A stretch of 64,000 nt of DNA, taken from positions 124,001-188,000 of the forward strand of contig NZ_QJJK01000013.1 of the NCBI RefSeq assembly GCF_003201475.1. The letters run 5' to 3'. This document shows positions 26,245 to 35,921 of the stretch, in pieces. The position numbers and the translations under genes were made by a program. This DNA comes from Chelatococcus asaccharovorans (GTDB lineage: Bacteria > Pseudomonadota > Alphaproteobacteria > Rhizobiales > Beijerinckiaceae). Every line of letters starts with the position of its first letter. The first letter of the stretch is position 1. The notes under the pieces are model-generated. The model saw only the letters and a program-made list of their open reading frames with translations, searched no databases and had not been told where the DNA came from.

Positions 26245-27225
26245 TCAAAGCGCCTCGACCAGGCGCAGCATCGGGCGCTTCGGCAACGCGGCAGGCTCCT
26301 GCCGCACATCCTTGAGACGTCTGCTCAGGTGGTCGATAAAGGCGCGTGACGGTCTGGACAGATGCCGACAATCGGGGGCCGCAGCCACCACGACGGAGGC
26401 CGGCGGACTGTATGCCTCGAGAACGCGAACCAATCGCCCGGAGCCTTCATAGTCGCGGCCTATGAAGGCACCAAGGAGTGCCACTCCCAGCCCCGACGCC
26501 GCAAGCTCGGCAATCGTGTTCGCGTTGTTGGAGGTGAAGGGTCCGGACACGTTGATGCGCCCAAAGCGGCCTCTGTCGTTGTAGGGCCAGGACGCCGCCG
26601 CCGATCCCTGTCGGACGATCAGGCAGGAATGCGCCGTGAGATCGCGGGGATGTTTTGGCTCGCCGTGCTCTGCCAGATAGTTCGGCGAAGCGTAGAAGTG
26701 GCGATGGTTCTCATGAAGCACGATGTTGTCCGGCTCGACGTCGAAGCGGGCCACCATCCGGATCGACAGGTCGAACCCCTCGCCGCGCAGGTTCTTCGTG
26801 TTGGTGGAGGTGTCGAGATCGATCTCCACCGCCGGATTTTGGACGAGGAAGTCAGCGATGTGCGGCATGAGGGTCCGTTCGGTCAGTGCGATCGGCGCAG
26901 TCACCCGCAGCCGACCGGCCAGGCTATCACGCCCTGACGCGATCGCCCGCTCCGCAAGCTCGGCCTCGTCCATCAGACGGCTGCAATGCGCATAGAAGTC
27001 CATGCCGGCCTGCGTGATCTCGACCTTGCGCGTGGTGCGGCTTATGAGATGCGCCTTGGCACGCTCCTCCAGTTCCGCCATCTTCTTGGATACCGTGGAG
27101 GGAGCCACGCGCAGCTTCTCCGCCGTGCGCGTAAGGCTCCTGGTTTCCACGACAGACAGGAATATCTCGACCGACTTCAGATCCGACAAGATATTCAGCC
27201 GACTGCTCGATGGAACATACTTCAT
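26245..27225 (-). CDS. LysR-family transcriptional regulator
   Basis: A 326-residue LysR regulator. ATG 27225 is chosen: GGAGGAAA lies six bases upstream, while a longer frame adds 58 unrelated residues. The helix-turn-helix is around 19-75 (LTRTAEKLRVAPSTVSKKMAELE). The effector domain shows the DLSIRMVARF and SNNANTIAELAASGLG segments typical of the DsdC/AaeR-like subgroup. Tandem with the bicupin gene downstream, which it may control. Confidence 0.9.
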   Translation of the reverse strand: MKYVPSSSRLNILSDLKSVEIFLSVVETRSLTRTAEKLRVAPSTVSKKMAELEERAKAHLISRTTRKVEITQAGMDFYAHCSRLMDEAELAERAIASGRDSLAGRLRVTAPIALTERTLMPHIADFLVQNPAVEIDLDTSTNTKNLRGEGFDLSIRMVARFDVEPDNIVLHENHRHFYASPNYLAEHGEPKHPRDLTAHSCLIVRQGSAAASWPYNDRGRFGRINVSGPFTSNNANTIAELAASGLGVALLGAFIGRDYEGSGRLVRVLEAYSPPASVVVAAAPDCRHLSRPSRAFIDHLSRRLKDVRQEPAALPKRPMLRLVEAL

Positions 27226-27296
27226 GATGATTTCCTCCCACCCCATTTTCATACAGTCCGGAATGAATGTAAATGAGACCGGGGAAGAAAATGCGG

Positions 27297-27563
27297 CTAG
27301 GTCTGTCGCGGCATCGAACGCATAAGGTCTCGGTTCGGGCAGAATGCCGGCGCCTTGCCGGCAGCGCCGGCGCTCCGGCGGTCCAGGAAGCGCCTGCACT
27401 CCGCGCTCGCGGCACAGGCCAGACAGCCGCGGATTGCGGACCCAACCGCCGTTTCGTTAGCAGCCGCGGCGGGAACGATGTCCACGCCCAGCGTCTCGAT
27501 CATCCGCGAAAACAGCGTCGCCCGTTCGTTCGAACGCGTAATCATTCGCGAAAATTTGCTCAT
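27297..27563 (-). CDS. DUF6455-family small protein
   Basis: An 88-residue protein: an N-terminal helical LFSRMIETLGVD segment, then a cysteine pair in CLACAASAECRRFLD and APAFCPN. This matches the DUF6455 family, whose role is not known; the three cysteines suggest metal binding. The ATG at 27563 has AGGAGCG upstream. A GTCTAATTTTTGACGA site (27640-27655), like the operators of the aromatic region, lies 77 bp ahead. Confidence 0.65.
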   Translation of the reverse strand: MSKFSRMITRSNERATLFSRMIETLGVDIVPAAAANETAVGSAIRGCLACAASAECRRFLDRRSAGAAGKAPAFCPNRDLMRSMPRQT

Positions 27564-27801
27564 CAACGTCGCTCCTGGAAAGTTGTGTCCAATAGATCGG
27601 CATGGGCAGCGGCAAGGCTCCTTGATCTGAGTCAATCGCGTCTAATTTTTGACGATCATGTATGTAACCCTCCGTATGAAAGTGGGTCGCGGAAGGGCCG
27701 GGCCAGTCGCCCGACACTCTCCACGACAGCCGCCCCCTCGCGCCTGCGAGGGTTCACATGTGCTCGGTCGCCGCTGCGGTCACGAGGCCGGTCCGGCGCG
27801 T

Positions 27802-28941
27802 TCAAGCGCCTGATGCGGCTCCGCGAAACGGTTCGCGAAGTCCGGCCTGTTCCAGCATCGGCATGACCGACCGGTTCCACCGCTCGAGCCCTTCGGCGTA
27901 GTCCACCCAGGAGAGCAGGATGCCGGCGATGCCGGCCCGGCTCAGCATAGACAAGCGATTGACGATCATTTCGGCCGTGCCCACCAGCGGGAAGCCACCG
28001 GCACCGGCGGCAAAGCGGAACCTCATCTGTTCAAGCGCCTCGTGCGACATCAGCTTCGTGTTCGCCGCCTGCTTCTCCACCCAGGCGTCGACGCACTCGT
28101 GATCGCCCATCTCGACCACGTAACGGTTGAGATAGGCATCCGCCTCCTGCGCGGTCTCGCGCTGCACCACATAGCTGTGCATCCATATCTGGACGTCGCG
28201 TCCGTATTCGGTGTGCGCAAGATTGCGGTAGTCGTCGACCTGGGCGCGGATCTCGTCCTCGTTCTCGGACCTGATGATCAGAAAACAGAGGTCGGCATTC
28301 TTCGCTGCGAAGTGGCGGCCCTTGTCCGATCCGCCGGCGTTCATGATCGGCACGTGCTGCTGGATCGGCTTGGGCGAGGAAAGGCCGCCGTTTATCTTGT
28401 AGAATTGACCCTCGTGGTCGAACTCGTCACGCTCACTCCACAGGCGTTGCACGATCGTCAGCCATTCCTCGACCTGGTCGTAGCGCAGCTCGTGTTCCTT
28501 CATCGGGGCGCCGAACATCTCCAGTTCCGGCTTGTTCCATCCGCCCACCACGTTGAGCGCGAAGCGGCCGCCGGAGATGTGATCGATCGTCGCTCCCTGC
28601 TTGGCGGCGAAGATCGGATGGATGGTGGGGATGTGCGACGTCGAGAACACGCAGGCGTGTTCCGTTGCCTGAGCGATCCCTGCGGCCCAGGCATAAGGCT
28701 CGAGAACCGTCGCGGAGGGATGGTCGGGCTTGCCGTCCACATAGCCCTTCCAGCGCGCATAAGGGACCAGCGCCTCGAAGCCCGCGCGGTCCGCAACGAC
28801 GCAAGCCTCCAAGGACTTCTTCCAGTCCGCGCGATGTGCCTCCGGGACGAGCGTCATCGTCGTCCCCTTTCCATTGGATGCGAAGACACCCAGCTTCATC
28901 CGATTGGCGTTGTAGATCGGATTCTTTTCGTTCTGACCCAT
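27802..28941 (-). CDS. LLM-class flavin-dependent monooxygenase
   Basis: A 379-residue luciferase-like monooxygenase that would use reduced FMN from a separate reductase. Start at 28941 has GGGAGG upstream. Family features: RMKLGVFASN, the FSTSHIPTIHP block, GRFALNVVGGWN and MNAGGSDKGRHFAA. It resembles alkanesulfonate/pyrimidine (RutA-like) monooxygenases. A flavin reductase gene precedes it by 72 bp and a second LLM gene lies beyond that, all on one strand, so they form a two-component oxygenase operon. The substrate is unknown. Confidence 0.9.
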   Translation of the reverse strand: MGQNEKNPIYNANRMKLGVFASNGKGTTMTLVPEAHRADWKKSLEACVVADRAGFEALVPYARWKGYVDGKPDHPSATVLEPYAWAAGIAQATEHACVFSTSHIPTIHPIFAAKQGATIDHISGGRFALNVVGGWNKPELEMFGAPMKEHELRYDQVEEWLTIVQRLWSERDEFDHEGQFYKINGGLSSPKPIQQHVPIMNAGGSDKGRHFAAKNADLCFLIIRSENEDEIRAQVDDYRNLAHTEYGRDVQIWMHSYVVQRETAQEADAYLNRYVVEMGDHECVDAWVEKQAANTKLMSHEALEQMRFRFAAGAGGFPLVGTAEMIVNRLSMLSRAGIAGILLSWVDYAEGLERWNRSVMPMLEQAGLREPFRGAASGA

Positions 28942-29012
28942 GAAAACCTCCCTGACCATGTTCTAGCCCGCGACCTCGTCACGCCGGCCGGGCAAGCGTT
29001 CTGTGAACAATC

Positions 29013-29558
29013 TCACTGAGCGGATTGATGTGCGTGGATCGCGGCCGTCGCCGGTGGCCCCATCTCCCGATAGGCGCCCCGGAAATGCATCAGCGGCTCG
29101 CCGTCTACGCCCCACATCTCGGTCGCTAGTCCGGTGATGATCGAATGGTCGCCGCCAGCGATCATGTCCCGGACCGTGCAGGTGATGACAGCCAGCGAAC
29201 CGGAAATCTCGATGTGGCCCGACGGACGCCGCCGGGTCGGGACGCGGCTGAACTTATCGGCACTCCTGCCGGCGAAGATGTTCGAAATCTCCTGCTGGGA
29301 CCTCATGAGGAAATTGATGCAGAAGCGCCCGGAGTCCTGGATCGCCGGCAGGGTCGTCGATTTCAGGTCGACGCAGATCAGGTAGAGCGGCGGCTCCAGC
29401 GACAGCGACGTGACGCTGCTCATCGTCAGGCCGAAAGGCGTGCCGGCGTTGTCCATCGCGGTGATCACCGCCACGCCGGAGGGCCAAAGTCCGGCGATCT
29501 TCCGGAACGAGGCCCGGTCAGAGATTCCGCCTTCGGGACGAGAGACGGCAGAGTACAT
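29013..29558 (-). CDS. Flavin reductase (FMN-binding, HpaC/NtaB-like)
   Basis: A 181-residue flavin reductase-like protein. GGGAGGTA precedes the ATG at 29558 and rules out a 131-codon longer frame that shadows the upstream gene. Typical features are WPSGVAVIT (25-33), GLTMSSVTSLSLEPPL near 43-58, FCINFL (79-84) and GDHSIITG (136-143, the GDH flavin motif). It sits between two LLM monooxygenases and probably supplies FMNH2 to both. Confidence 0.92.
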   Translation of the reverse strand: MYSAVSRPEGGISDRASFRKIAGLWPSGVAVITAMDNAGTPFGLTMSSVTSLSLEPPLYLICVDLKSTTLPAIQDSGRFCINFLMRSQQEISNIFAGRSADKFSRVPTRRRPSGHIEISGSLAVITCTVRDMIAGGDHSIITGLATEMWGVDGEPLMHFRGAYREMGPPATAAIHAHQSAQ

Positions 29559-29575
29559 TCCTACCTCCCTTATCT

Positions 29576-30685
29576 TCAATAATGGGCGCGAAACGGCTTG
29601 CGCACACCGGCCTGCTCGAGGAGCGGAAGGACATCGGCCGTCAGCCGCGAGACCATCGATTCCGGTTCGATCGAGTTCAGCAGGATTCCGTCGACGCCCG
29701 CGGCGGAAAATTCGGCCATCCGCCTGGCGACGGTCTCCGGACTGCCGACGAGCGCAACTCCGCCACCGGCCGCCCAATTCCTCTGATACTTCCAGCGCTC
29801 GCTGTCCTGGATCTTCTCGTAGGCAGACTCGCTGAGCGCCTTGATCATGGCCGCGACACGGGCCTGGTCCGCATGTTCGACAGCGAAATACCGGAGAAAC
29901 TCCTCCGCTTCGGCGTCCGTATCCCGGATGACGATGTAGCCGTGGGTCCACACCTGCACGGGTCGGCGGAATTCATCCCATGCCAGCTTCTTGATCGAGG
30001 CGCATTGCGCGCGAACACTGTCCATATCCTCCTGGAAATGCGTGAAGACCATGTCCGCATACTTCGCGGCGAACAGGACGCCGCGCTCGGACGTGCCGGC
30101 GTTCATGATCGGAGGAAGGGACTGCACGGGCTTTGGCTGGGACTCCGCCTTGAAGACCTGGAAATGCCGTCCCTCGAAATCGAACGGGTCTTCGGTCCAG
30201 AGCCGCTTCAGCAGCTCCATGTATTCGGCCGCCTGCGCGTAGCGCGTTTCATGGTCCGGCATTTCCATGCCGAAGGCCTGGTAGGAGCGGCTGTTGGAGC
30301 CCGCCACGACGTTGAGGCAGAAGCGCCCGTCCGTTATGTGATCGCCGGTGGCCGCCGCCTTGGCGACGAAGGTCGGATGGACCAGCTGGACATGGAACGT
30401 CGCAACGACCGCGGGATTTGGGTGACGGGCACCAAGCGCTGCACACCAGGTGAACGTATCGAACTGCCGCTGGTGCCAAGTGATGAGCGCGACAATGGCT
30501 TCGAGACCGGCATCGCTCGCCAGCTTCACGGAAGCGTCCGATCGTTTCCAATCGGCAATATAGCGGTCAGGTGCTTTGGTCATCACCTGACCTGAATTCA
30601 GCCCAAAGAGACCCAGCTTCAGGCGATTGTCGTTGAAAACAGGATTTGTCGCTCGCCGGTCATCGGCATTGATCGTCGTGCTCAC
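29576..30685 (-). CDS. LLM-class flavin-dependent monooxygenase (second copy)
   Basis: A 369-residue paralogue of the 27802-28941 protein, with the same landmarks (RLKLGLFGLNSG, GRFCLNVVAGSN, MNAGTSERGVLFAA). It is first in the operon, divergent from a TetR gene, and ends 17 bp before the flavin reductase. The two LLM proteins are too different to be a recent duplication and may act on successive or alternative substrates. Confidence 0.9.
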   Translation of the reverse strand: MSTTINADDRRATNPVFNDNRLKLGLFGLNSGQVMTKAPDRYIADWKRSDASVKLASDAGLEAIVALITWHQRQFDTFTWCAALGARHPNPAVVATFHVQLVHPTFVAKAAATGDHITDGRFCLNVVAGSNSRSYQAFGMEMPDHETRYAQAAEYMELLKRLWTEDPFDFEGRHFQVFKAESQPKPVQSLPPIMNAGTSERGVLFAAKYADMVFTHFQEDMDSVRAQCASIKKLAWDEFRRPVQVWTHGYIVIRDTDAEAEEFLRYFAVEHADQARVAAMIKALSESAYEKIQDSERWKYQRNWAAGGGVALVGSPETVARRMAEFSAAGVDGILLNSIEPESMVSRLTADVLPLLEQAGVRKPFRAHY

Positions 30686-30732
30686 ACGGGCCTCCCCTGG
30701 ATGCTTCCTTGACGAAACGCAGCCTTACGTTC

Positions 30733-30754
30733 GTTAGGTTGACATCAGCCTAAC
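30733..30754. promoter_or_regulatory. Putative TetR operator in the LLM/tetR divergent promoter
   Basis: GTTAGG-N10-CCTAAC palindrome, followed by a partial repeat (CGTTAGCCTGACG). It lies between the divergent LLM monooxygenase and TetR genes. Confidence 0.6.
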
Positions 30755-30807
30755 AATCGTTAGCCTGACGTCAAGTCGAAGGAGCGGCAGAAGGAAGGAA
30801 TTTTTCA

Positions 30808-31473
30808 GTGAACACGGGGCTGCGTCCTTCCACCAGTCAGTCCGGATCCGACAGCCGGACGGAGATCATCGACGCGGCGGCGCGCATCTTCATGGAGAAC
30901 GGGCTCGACAAGGTCAGCATGAGGATGATCGCCGAGGCGGTCGGGATGTCGGCGCCGAGCCTCTACCACCACTTCGCGTCAAGAGAGGCTCTTGTCGCTG
31001 GTATCGCGGATCATGCGATAAGCCTCTATGTTGAAACCGTAGGTCCCACGCTTGAGGGCGACGGATCTCCCACCGAAAAGATCGCGACCCACGTGGAGAT
31101 GCATCTCATCGTCGAAGAGCCGCGGCGCCATCTCTTCGGTATCTTCGACCACATCTACCGGGGAGCGGTCCGCGATCCCAATCGACGGCGCTTCGCCGGT
31201 GGCGATTCAATCCTCGCCAAGCAGAGCCCCTTCAGCCAGCACAGGAAGCGGTTGGCCGAGGTCCTCAGCCTGGGCCGGCAACTGGGGGAGTTCCGGTTCG
31301 AAAGTCCCCAGCTTGCCCTGGCATGCGTGTTGGGCACACCCAAGGCCATTCTCCAGTACACGGGAACAGACGAGGTCGGGTCCGTGGAAACGATGGCGAA
31401 ATTCTGCTCGATGTCCGTCATCCGCACCCTGTGCGGTCCGGTTCATGACGCCGTCGTCCCTGCCCGGGAGTAG
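30808..31473 (+). CDS. TetR-family transcriptional regulator
   Basis: A 221-residue TetR regulator: helix-turn-helix about 17-63 (TEIIDAAARIFMENG, SMRMIAEAVGMSAPSLYHHF), then the helical ligand domain. Divergent from the flavin monooxygenase operon with a palindrome between them, so it likely represses that operon. ATG or GTG at 30808 gives the full N-terminal helix. Confidence 0.9.
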   Translation: MNTGLRPSTSQSGSDSRTEIIDAAARIFMENGLDKVSMRMIAEAVGMSAPSLYHHFASREALVAGIADHAISLYVETVGPTLEGDGSPTEKIATHVEMHLIVEEPRRHLFGIFDHIYRGAVRDPNRRRFAGGDSILAKQSPFSQHRKRLAEVLSLGRQLGEFRFESPQLALACVLGTPKAILQYTGTDEVGSVETMAKFCSMSVIRTLCGPVHDAVVPARE

Positions 31474-31649
31474 CTGCAGTTCGGCCCTTGCCCGAACGTG
31501 CCGACCAATTCGCCACCTGCGCCCGAGTTGCAACGGCGTATCAGTTGGGCTGGAGCAACCGATCGGCGATCAGTCGCCGATCGGCAAAGCCGACGTGCCT
31601 GCCGACGATGGCGCTCAATCGCGACCCGTCCCTGCGAACGGGCTCGCCG

Positions 31650-32942
31650 TCATTGCAGCAGCCACAGCGCGAGCACGGGGAATGACACGAGCAGCACGAT
31701 CCGCACGAGGTCCGTCAGGATGAACGGCATGACGCCCCGGAATATCTTGGACATCGGAACGTGGGGCGCCACCGCATGCAAGACGAACACATTCATGCCG
31801 ATTGGTGGCGTGATCATCCCCAGCTCGATCACCGCCAGGGTGACAATACCCCACCAGATCACGCTGTATCCGAGGCTCTCAACGACGGGCAGCACGAACG
31901 GCAAGGTGATCAGCATCGCCGCGATAGTATCGAAGATGCTGCCGAGGACGATATACATCAGCACGAAGCAGGTAATCACCACGATCGGGGCATAGCCTGC
32001 AGTTTGGATGAAGGACACAAATGCTTCAGGAGCGCCGGTGATCGTCACGAAGTAACCCAGCATGTCCGCTCCCAGAATGATGAGGTAGATCATGCCGGTG
32101 TTTCGCCCCGCCTCGATGAGCGTCGAGCGAAGCGTATGGACGGTCAGCTTGCCGCGGGCGATGGCCAGAAGCATGGCCCCGATCGCACCCGCGGCCGCGG
32201 CCTCGTTGACCGTGAAGACGCCCCCATACATGCCGCCGAGGATGATGACCAGGAAACCGATTGATGGAAGCGCGGATTTGGCGGTCGCGATCCTTTCGGC
32301 CGTGGAGTAGCGACGTCCGGCGGGGGCAAGCGACGGATCCCGCCACAAGGTGATGTAGATGGCAACGAACTGGCAGATGATGGCCATCAATGCGGGAATA
32401 AGCGCCGCCACGAACAAGTCGAGGATAAAACTTTCGGTCATCACCGCATAGATGACGAGGATGATGGATGGGGGAATCAGCGCGCCGAGCGTACCACCGG
32501 CCGCGATCGTGCCGCTGGCCAGAGAGGTCGCATAGCCGCGTTTCTCCATCTCGGGAAGGGCGACCCGTCCGAAAGTCGCCGCTGTTGCCAGGGACGACCC
32601 GCAGATGGCGCCGAACACCGCGCAGCCCAGGATCGTAGCCTGCGCCAGTCCACCGCGACGGTGCCCGATCATCCGTTCCGCCAGTCGATAAAGATCATCG
32701 GAGAGCCCCGCCAAGGAGGCGAAGCTGCCCATCAGGATAAACAGGGGCACCACGGCGAGGCTGAAGCTCGAAACGTTGGAGGCGACCGAGGTCATGAGCG
32801 TCGACGCGGCTGGTGTAAAGCCCACCAGCGTCGCGTATCCGCAAAAACCCACCAGCATCATGGCGAAGCCGATCGGAACATGCAGCAGCATCAGCGCGAA
32901 CATCACGGTCATGCCGATGACGAAATACTCGATGCCGCCCAT
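31650..32942 (-). CDS. TRAP transporter large permease (DctM family)
   Basis: A 430-residue polytopic membrane protein. ATG 32942 overlaps the dctQ stop by one base (TAATG), which fixes the start against a 69-codon longer shadow. DctM features include VVPLFILMGSFASLAG, GAICGSSLATAATFG and LIPPSIILVIYA. Last gene of the DctP-DctQ-DctM operon 31.6-34.5 kb, within the aromatic region, where it would import an organic or aromatic acid. Confidence 0.93.
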   Translation of the reverse strand: MGGIEYFVIGMTVMFALMLLHVPIGFAMMLVGFCGYATLVGFTPAASTLMTSVASNVSSFSLAVVPLFILMGSFASLAGLSDDLYRLAERMIGHRRGGLAQATILGCAVFGAICGSSLATAATFGRVALPEMEKRGYATSLASGTIAAGGTLGALIPPSIILVIYAVMTESFILDLFVAALIPALMAIICQFVAIYITLWRDPSLAPAGRRYSTAERIATAKSALPSIGFLVIILGGMYGGVFTVNEAAAAGAIGAMLLAIARGKLTVHTLRSTLIEAGRNTGMIYLIILGADMLGYFVTITGAPEAFVSFIQTAGYAPIVVITCFVLMYIVLGSIFDTIAAMLITLPFVLPVVESLGYSVIWWGIVTLAVIELGMITPPIGMNVFVLHAVAPHVPMSKIFRGVMPFILTDLVRIVLLVSFPVLALWLLQ

Positions 32943-33472
32943 TAGTGACCCGCCATATTCGAGGAGGTTTCCAAGCGATTGCCACTCACGAAATTGGCGA
33001 CGTCGCGGAAGAAGACGATCGCCTGCACGGCGGTACTGATCGCCAGCAATACGCAGAAGGCCACCCATGTCGGCCACAACGGCAGGCGCAGAACCCAGGT
33101 GGTTTCGCCGCTCCCCATCAACCGCAAAGCGTGGTCGGCCGATAGCCACGCAATCAGGGCCAGAGCGGCCATCGCGATGCCATTACCGAACGCTTCGAGC
33201 GCGTCGGCACCGCGCACGCCGGCAATGCGGCTGAGGAACTTGACGGCGATATGGCCCCTCGACGTTATGACGGAAGGGAAGGCTGCACCCACGACCACCG
33301 GGAGCAGAAGCGTGACGATGTCGGCCGATCCGCGGATGGGAGAATTGAACAGCCAACGGCCGAGTACGTCGATGGTGACAAGGGCGGCTATACCCATGAG
33401 GCCGCCCAGGCCGGCCAGCGCGGAATACCGCGCCAGCCGGTCGGAGAGCCTCTCCAGCCGTTCTAGGATCAT
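32942..33472 (-). CDS. TRAP transporter small permease (DctQ family)
   Basis: A 176-residue protein with four membrane segments. It begins 12 bp after the dctP stop and overlaps dctM by one base, so the three subunits are coupled. The TIDVLGRWLF and PVVVGAAFPSVITSRGHIAV stretches are usual for the family. Confidence 0.9.
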   Translation of the reverse strand: MILERLERLSDRLARYSALAGLGGLMGIAALVTIDVLGRWLFNSPIRGSADIVTLLLPVVVGAAFPSVITSRGHIAVKFLSRIAGVRGADALEAFGNGIAMAALALIAWLSADHALRLMGSGETTWVLRLPLWPTWVAFCVLLAISTAVQAIVFFRDVANFVSGNRLETSSNMAGH

Positions 33473-33483
33473 TTTTCAGGCGC

Positions 33484-34491
33484 TCAGTTGGTCGCGTTGG
33501 ACTTGATGAGGGAGAGAATCTCGTCGCCCTTCGGGGAGCCGCTCTTCCATTCGTTCTGAATCGGAGCGAAGGTTGCGTCCAGCGCCTGCAAGTCGGCTGC
33601 CGTAGGTTCGACCACCTTGTGCCCGCTGCCCGGCGCCTTCCAAGCCTCGAGCAGCTTCGTCGCCTGCCCGTCGTTGGCCTCGCCCCAGGCCTTCGAAAGG
33701 GCCAAGCCGCTATTCTCATCCAAGGCCTTTCTTGCTGCCTCCGGAAGTGCGTCGAACCTTGACTTCTTCATGAGGAGCATGACCGCCCCAGTTCCCAATT
33801 TCACCTGGAAGTGGTTTTTTGCCACCCCGGCCGCGCCGACCTGCGTCAAGATCGAAGGATGCGCGGCCATCCCATCGACGACGCCTCGGCTAATGGCCTC
33901 GGTCGCTTCGGTCATCGGCATCCCGATGGCTGTTGCGCCAACGGCCTCGACCGCCTTGATCCCATATGCGCCGGCGGACCGCAGCTTGAGACCCTTGAGG
34001 TCGGCGACGGACGCCACGGGGCGGGCCGTGTGCACAGAGAAGGGAGGCGACGAGAATATGCCCAGGACCTTGAATTCCTCAAGCCCCCTCAAGAGGCCGG
34101 CTTCATTGGCCTTCCACATCGAGGTCGAGGCATGGACGCTGGATTTGAACAGTCCCGGAAGTTCGGCAACCTCGCTGTCGGGGAACCGCCCAGGCGTATA
34201 GGGCGGAGCCGGGTAGGCGATATCAGCCACCCCGTCTTCTAACATCTTCAATTGTGCCGCGGGATCCCGTCCCAGCGTTCCGCCGGTGAAGGCTCGGATC
34301 TTGAGGGTTCCACCGGACGCTTCCGTGACCTTGGCAATCCACGGCAGGAACACCGTCTGCCAGTCATTGCCCTTCTCGGGCAGCCAATATGCGAACTTCA
34401 GTTCAACCTGCTCCGCTGCGCTGGCTGCCGAGGCGGCCGTGAGGGCGCACCCGACCGCCAATGCGCGAAAAGTCTTCGAAAGCATGTTCAT
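33484..34491 (-). CDS. TRAP transporter substrate-binding protein (DctP family)
   Basis: A 335-residue periplasmic protein. Start 34491 has GGAGG upstream and opens a Sec signal peptide ending near residue 26 (ASAASAAEQ). The GLKLRSAGAYG stretch holds the conserved arginine of TRAP binding proteins that contacts the ligand carboxylate. First gene of the operon. Confidence 0.92.
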   Translation of the reverse strand: MNMLSKTFRALAVGCALTAASAASAAEQVELKFAYWLPEKGNDWQTVFLPWIAKVTEASGGTLKIRAFTGGTLGRDPAAQLKMLEDGVADIAYPAPPYTPGRFPDSEVAELPGLFKSSVHASTSMWKANEAGLLRGLEEFKVLGIFSSPPFSVHTARPVASVADLKGLKLRSAGAYGIKAVEAVGATAIGMPMTEATEAISRGVVDGMAAHPSILTQVGAAGVAKNHFQVKLGTGAVMLLMKKSRFDALPEAARKALDENSGLALSKAWGEANDGQATKLLEAWKAPGSGHKVVEPTAADLQALDATFAPIQNEWKSGSPKGDEILSLIKSNATN

Positions 34492-34646
34492 GCCGGTTCC
34501 TCCCGTGACAGATTTTGGTGTTAGCCTCGGCTGCCAATATCCGCGGTCACAGCCAAGTGGTCCGGGCTTCCGGCTGTTATGACAGCGCTCTCCTCCGAAC
34601 CTTGAAGACAGTGCCGCACACCCACGCGAGCGCGCACTGCAATTCC

Positions 34647-35921
34647 TCACAAGTCAGTCTTTCCGTTCCGAAGCCAATCGGCAATGATCCGGCCGGCTTC
34701 GATCTGACCGTTGGGCCTACCCGCTTCCACAGGCCGCCCGTGGTGATTGCCGTGGACGCGGTGGCGCTCCTTGCGCCGCGCTCCGATCGCCTCGAAGAGG
34801 ACGTCGGCTTCACTGGGAAACACACTGTTGTCACCGGTATACTCGATCATGAGGACAGGCTTGCGGACGTCCGGCGCGCACTTCGCCATGGACGCATTGG
34901 ACGAGAGGGCCGACCAGTTGGAGAGCCAGCTCTCCGGCGTGCAGACCCGGGCGAAGCCGACGCTCCCGTAGTTCGAAGCGACCTGATTGGCGCCCCACAA
35001 CGTCCCGTATGCGCGCTCCGTCGGCTCGAGCGAGAGATCGAAGCAGCGCGGGTCCGCATCCGTGCGCCATACGTTGAAGATTGGCGAATAGGCCGCGACG
35101 ATGGCGTCCTGGCGCGACCCGCCCCCGTCCTTGATGGTCCGCCGGGCCGCAGCCTTGCGCTCAAGCGCGGCGCGGGCGAACGCGTCGATCCGCGCGACGC
35201 GTTCCCTCTGTGCAGCGCGATAGCGCGCCAGGAATTCGGGGGCATAGGAGGACGATTGGGGCGGCTCCCGGTACCCGTTCGCCGGATTGAATGCCGACAG
35301 ACTCTCGTCCGTCTGCAGCGGGTCGTCCTCGTCGGTCACCGCAGGATCGATACACCGCAGCAGGAGTTCGCCCTGCCCAAGATGAGACGATATCAGTATC
35401 ACGCCGTCCGGCTCGGGCAAGCCCGCCTTGTCGAGGCCGGTCGGCTTGCCGCCGGGAGACCGCTTGATCCGCGCGTCGGGCGCGCGCGCGGACTGCTGGC
35501 AGTAAAAGGCCGCGAGTGGGCCGCCTCCGGAAATGCCCTGCAGGATCGTGCGCTCGAAACCCTGTTCGCGCAGGAAATTCTGACCGGCCGCGAGATCGAG
35601 CAGCGCGGTCTCATGCTCGAGGCGGATATCGTTCCCGGGCGAACGCGCGCCTTGGACCCAGACGGCGACGCCGGCGTTCAGGAGATCGGGCACGAGGTAT
35701 TGCGCGACGTTGATTTCCCGGGGGTGCATCGTGCAGACGACCGTGCTCTCGCCGCCGCGGCGGAAGAGATACCCGGTGACGTCGGCGCCATCATGCGTCG
35801 TCAGCGCATGCACCGTCATGCGCGTGTCGGCAGGCAGCCGCGACGGATCCCATCGCGTCCCCCGCAACCCGGCAGTCGTCACGGCGACCGGCTTGGCCTG
35901 GTTCTTCGCCCTTCCGTCCAT
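34647..35921 (-). CDS. Alpha/beta-hydrolase-fold protein
   Basis: A 424-residue protein with an alpha/beta hydrolase pattern. The nucleophile elbow GISGGG follows a hydrophobic strand at about residue 130; the acid and histidine appear to be in LMIEYTGDNSVFPSE and HRVHGNHHGRP towards the C-terminus. It is longer than a typical hydrolase, with an inserted cap between about 150 and 300. The ATG directly follows the thioesterase stop codon. It probably cleaves an ester, amide or thioester intermediate of the pathway. Confidence 0.75.
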   Translation of the reverse strand: MDGRAKNQAKPVAVTTAGLRGTRWDPSRLPADTRMTVHALTTHDGADVTGYLFRRGGESTVVCTMHPREINVAQYLVPDLLNAGVAVWVQGARSPGNDIRLEHETALLDLAAGQNFLREQGFERTILQGISGGGPLAAFYCQQSARAPDARIKRSPGGKPTGLDKAGLPEPDGVILISSHLGQGELLLRCIDPAVTDEDDPLQTDESLSAFNPANGYREPPQSSSYAPEFLARYRAAQRERVARIDAFARAALERKAAARRTIKDGGGSRQDAIVAAYSPIFNVWRTDADPRCFDLSLEPTERAYGTLWGANQVASNYGSVGFARVCTPESWLSNWSALSSNASMAKCAPDVRKPVLMIEYTGDNSVFPSEADVLFEAIGARRKERHRVHGNHHGRPVEAGRPNGQIEAGRIIADWLRNGKTDL

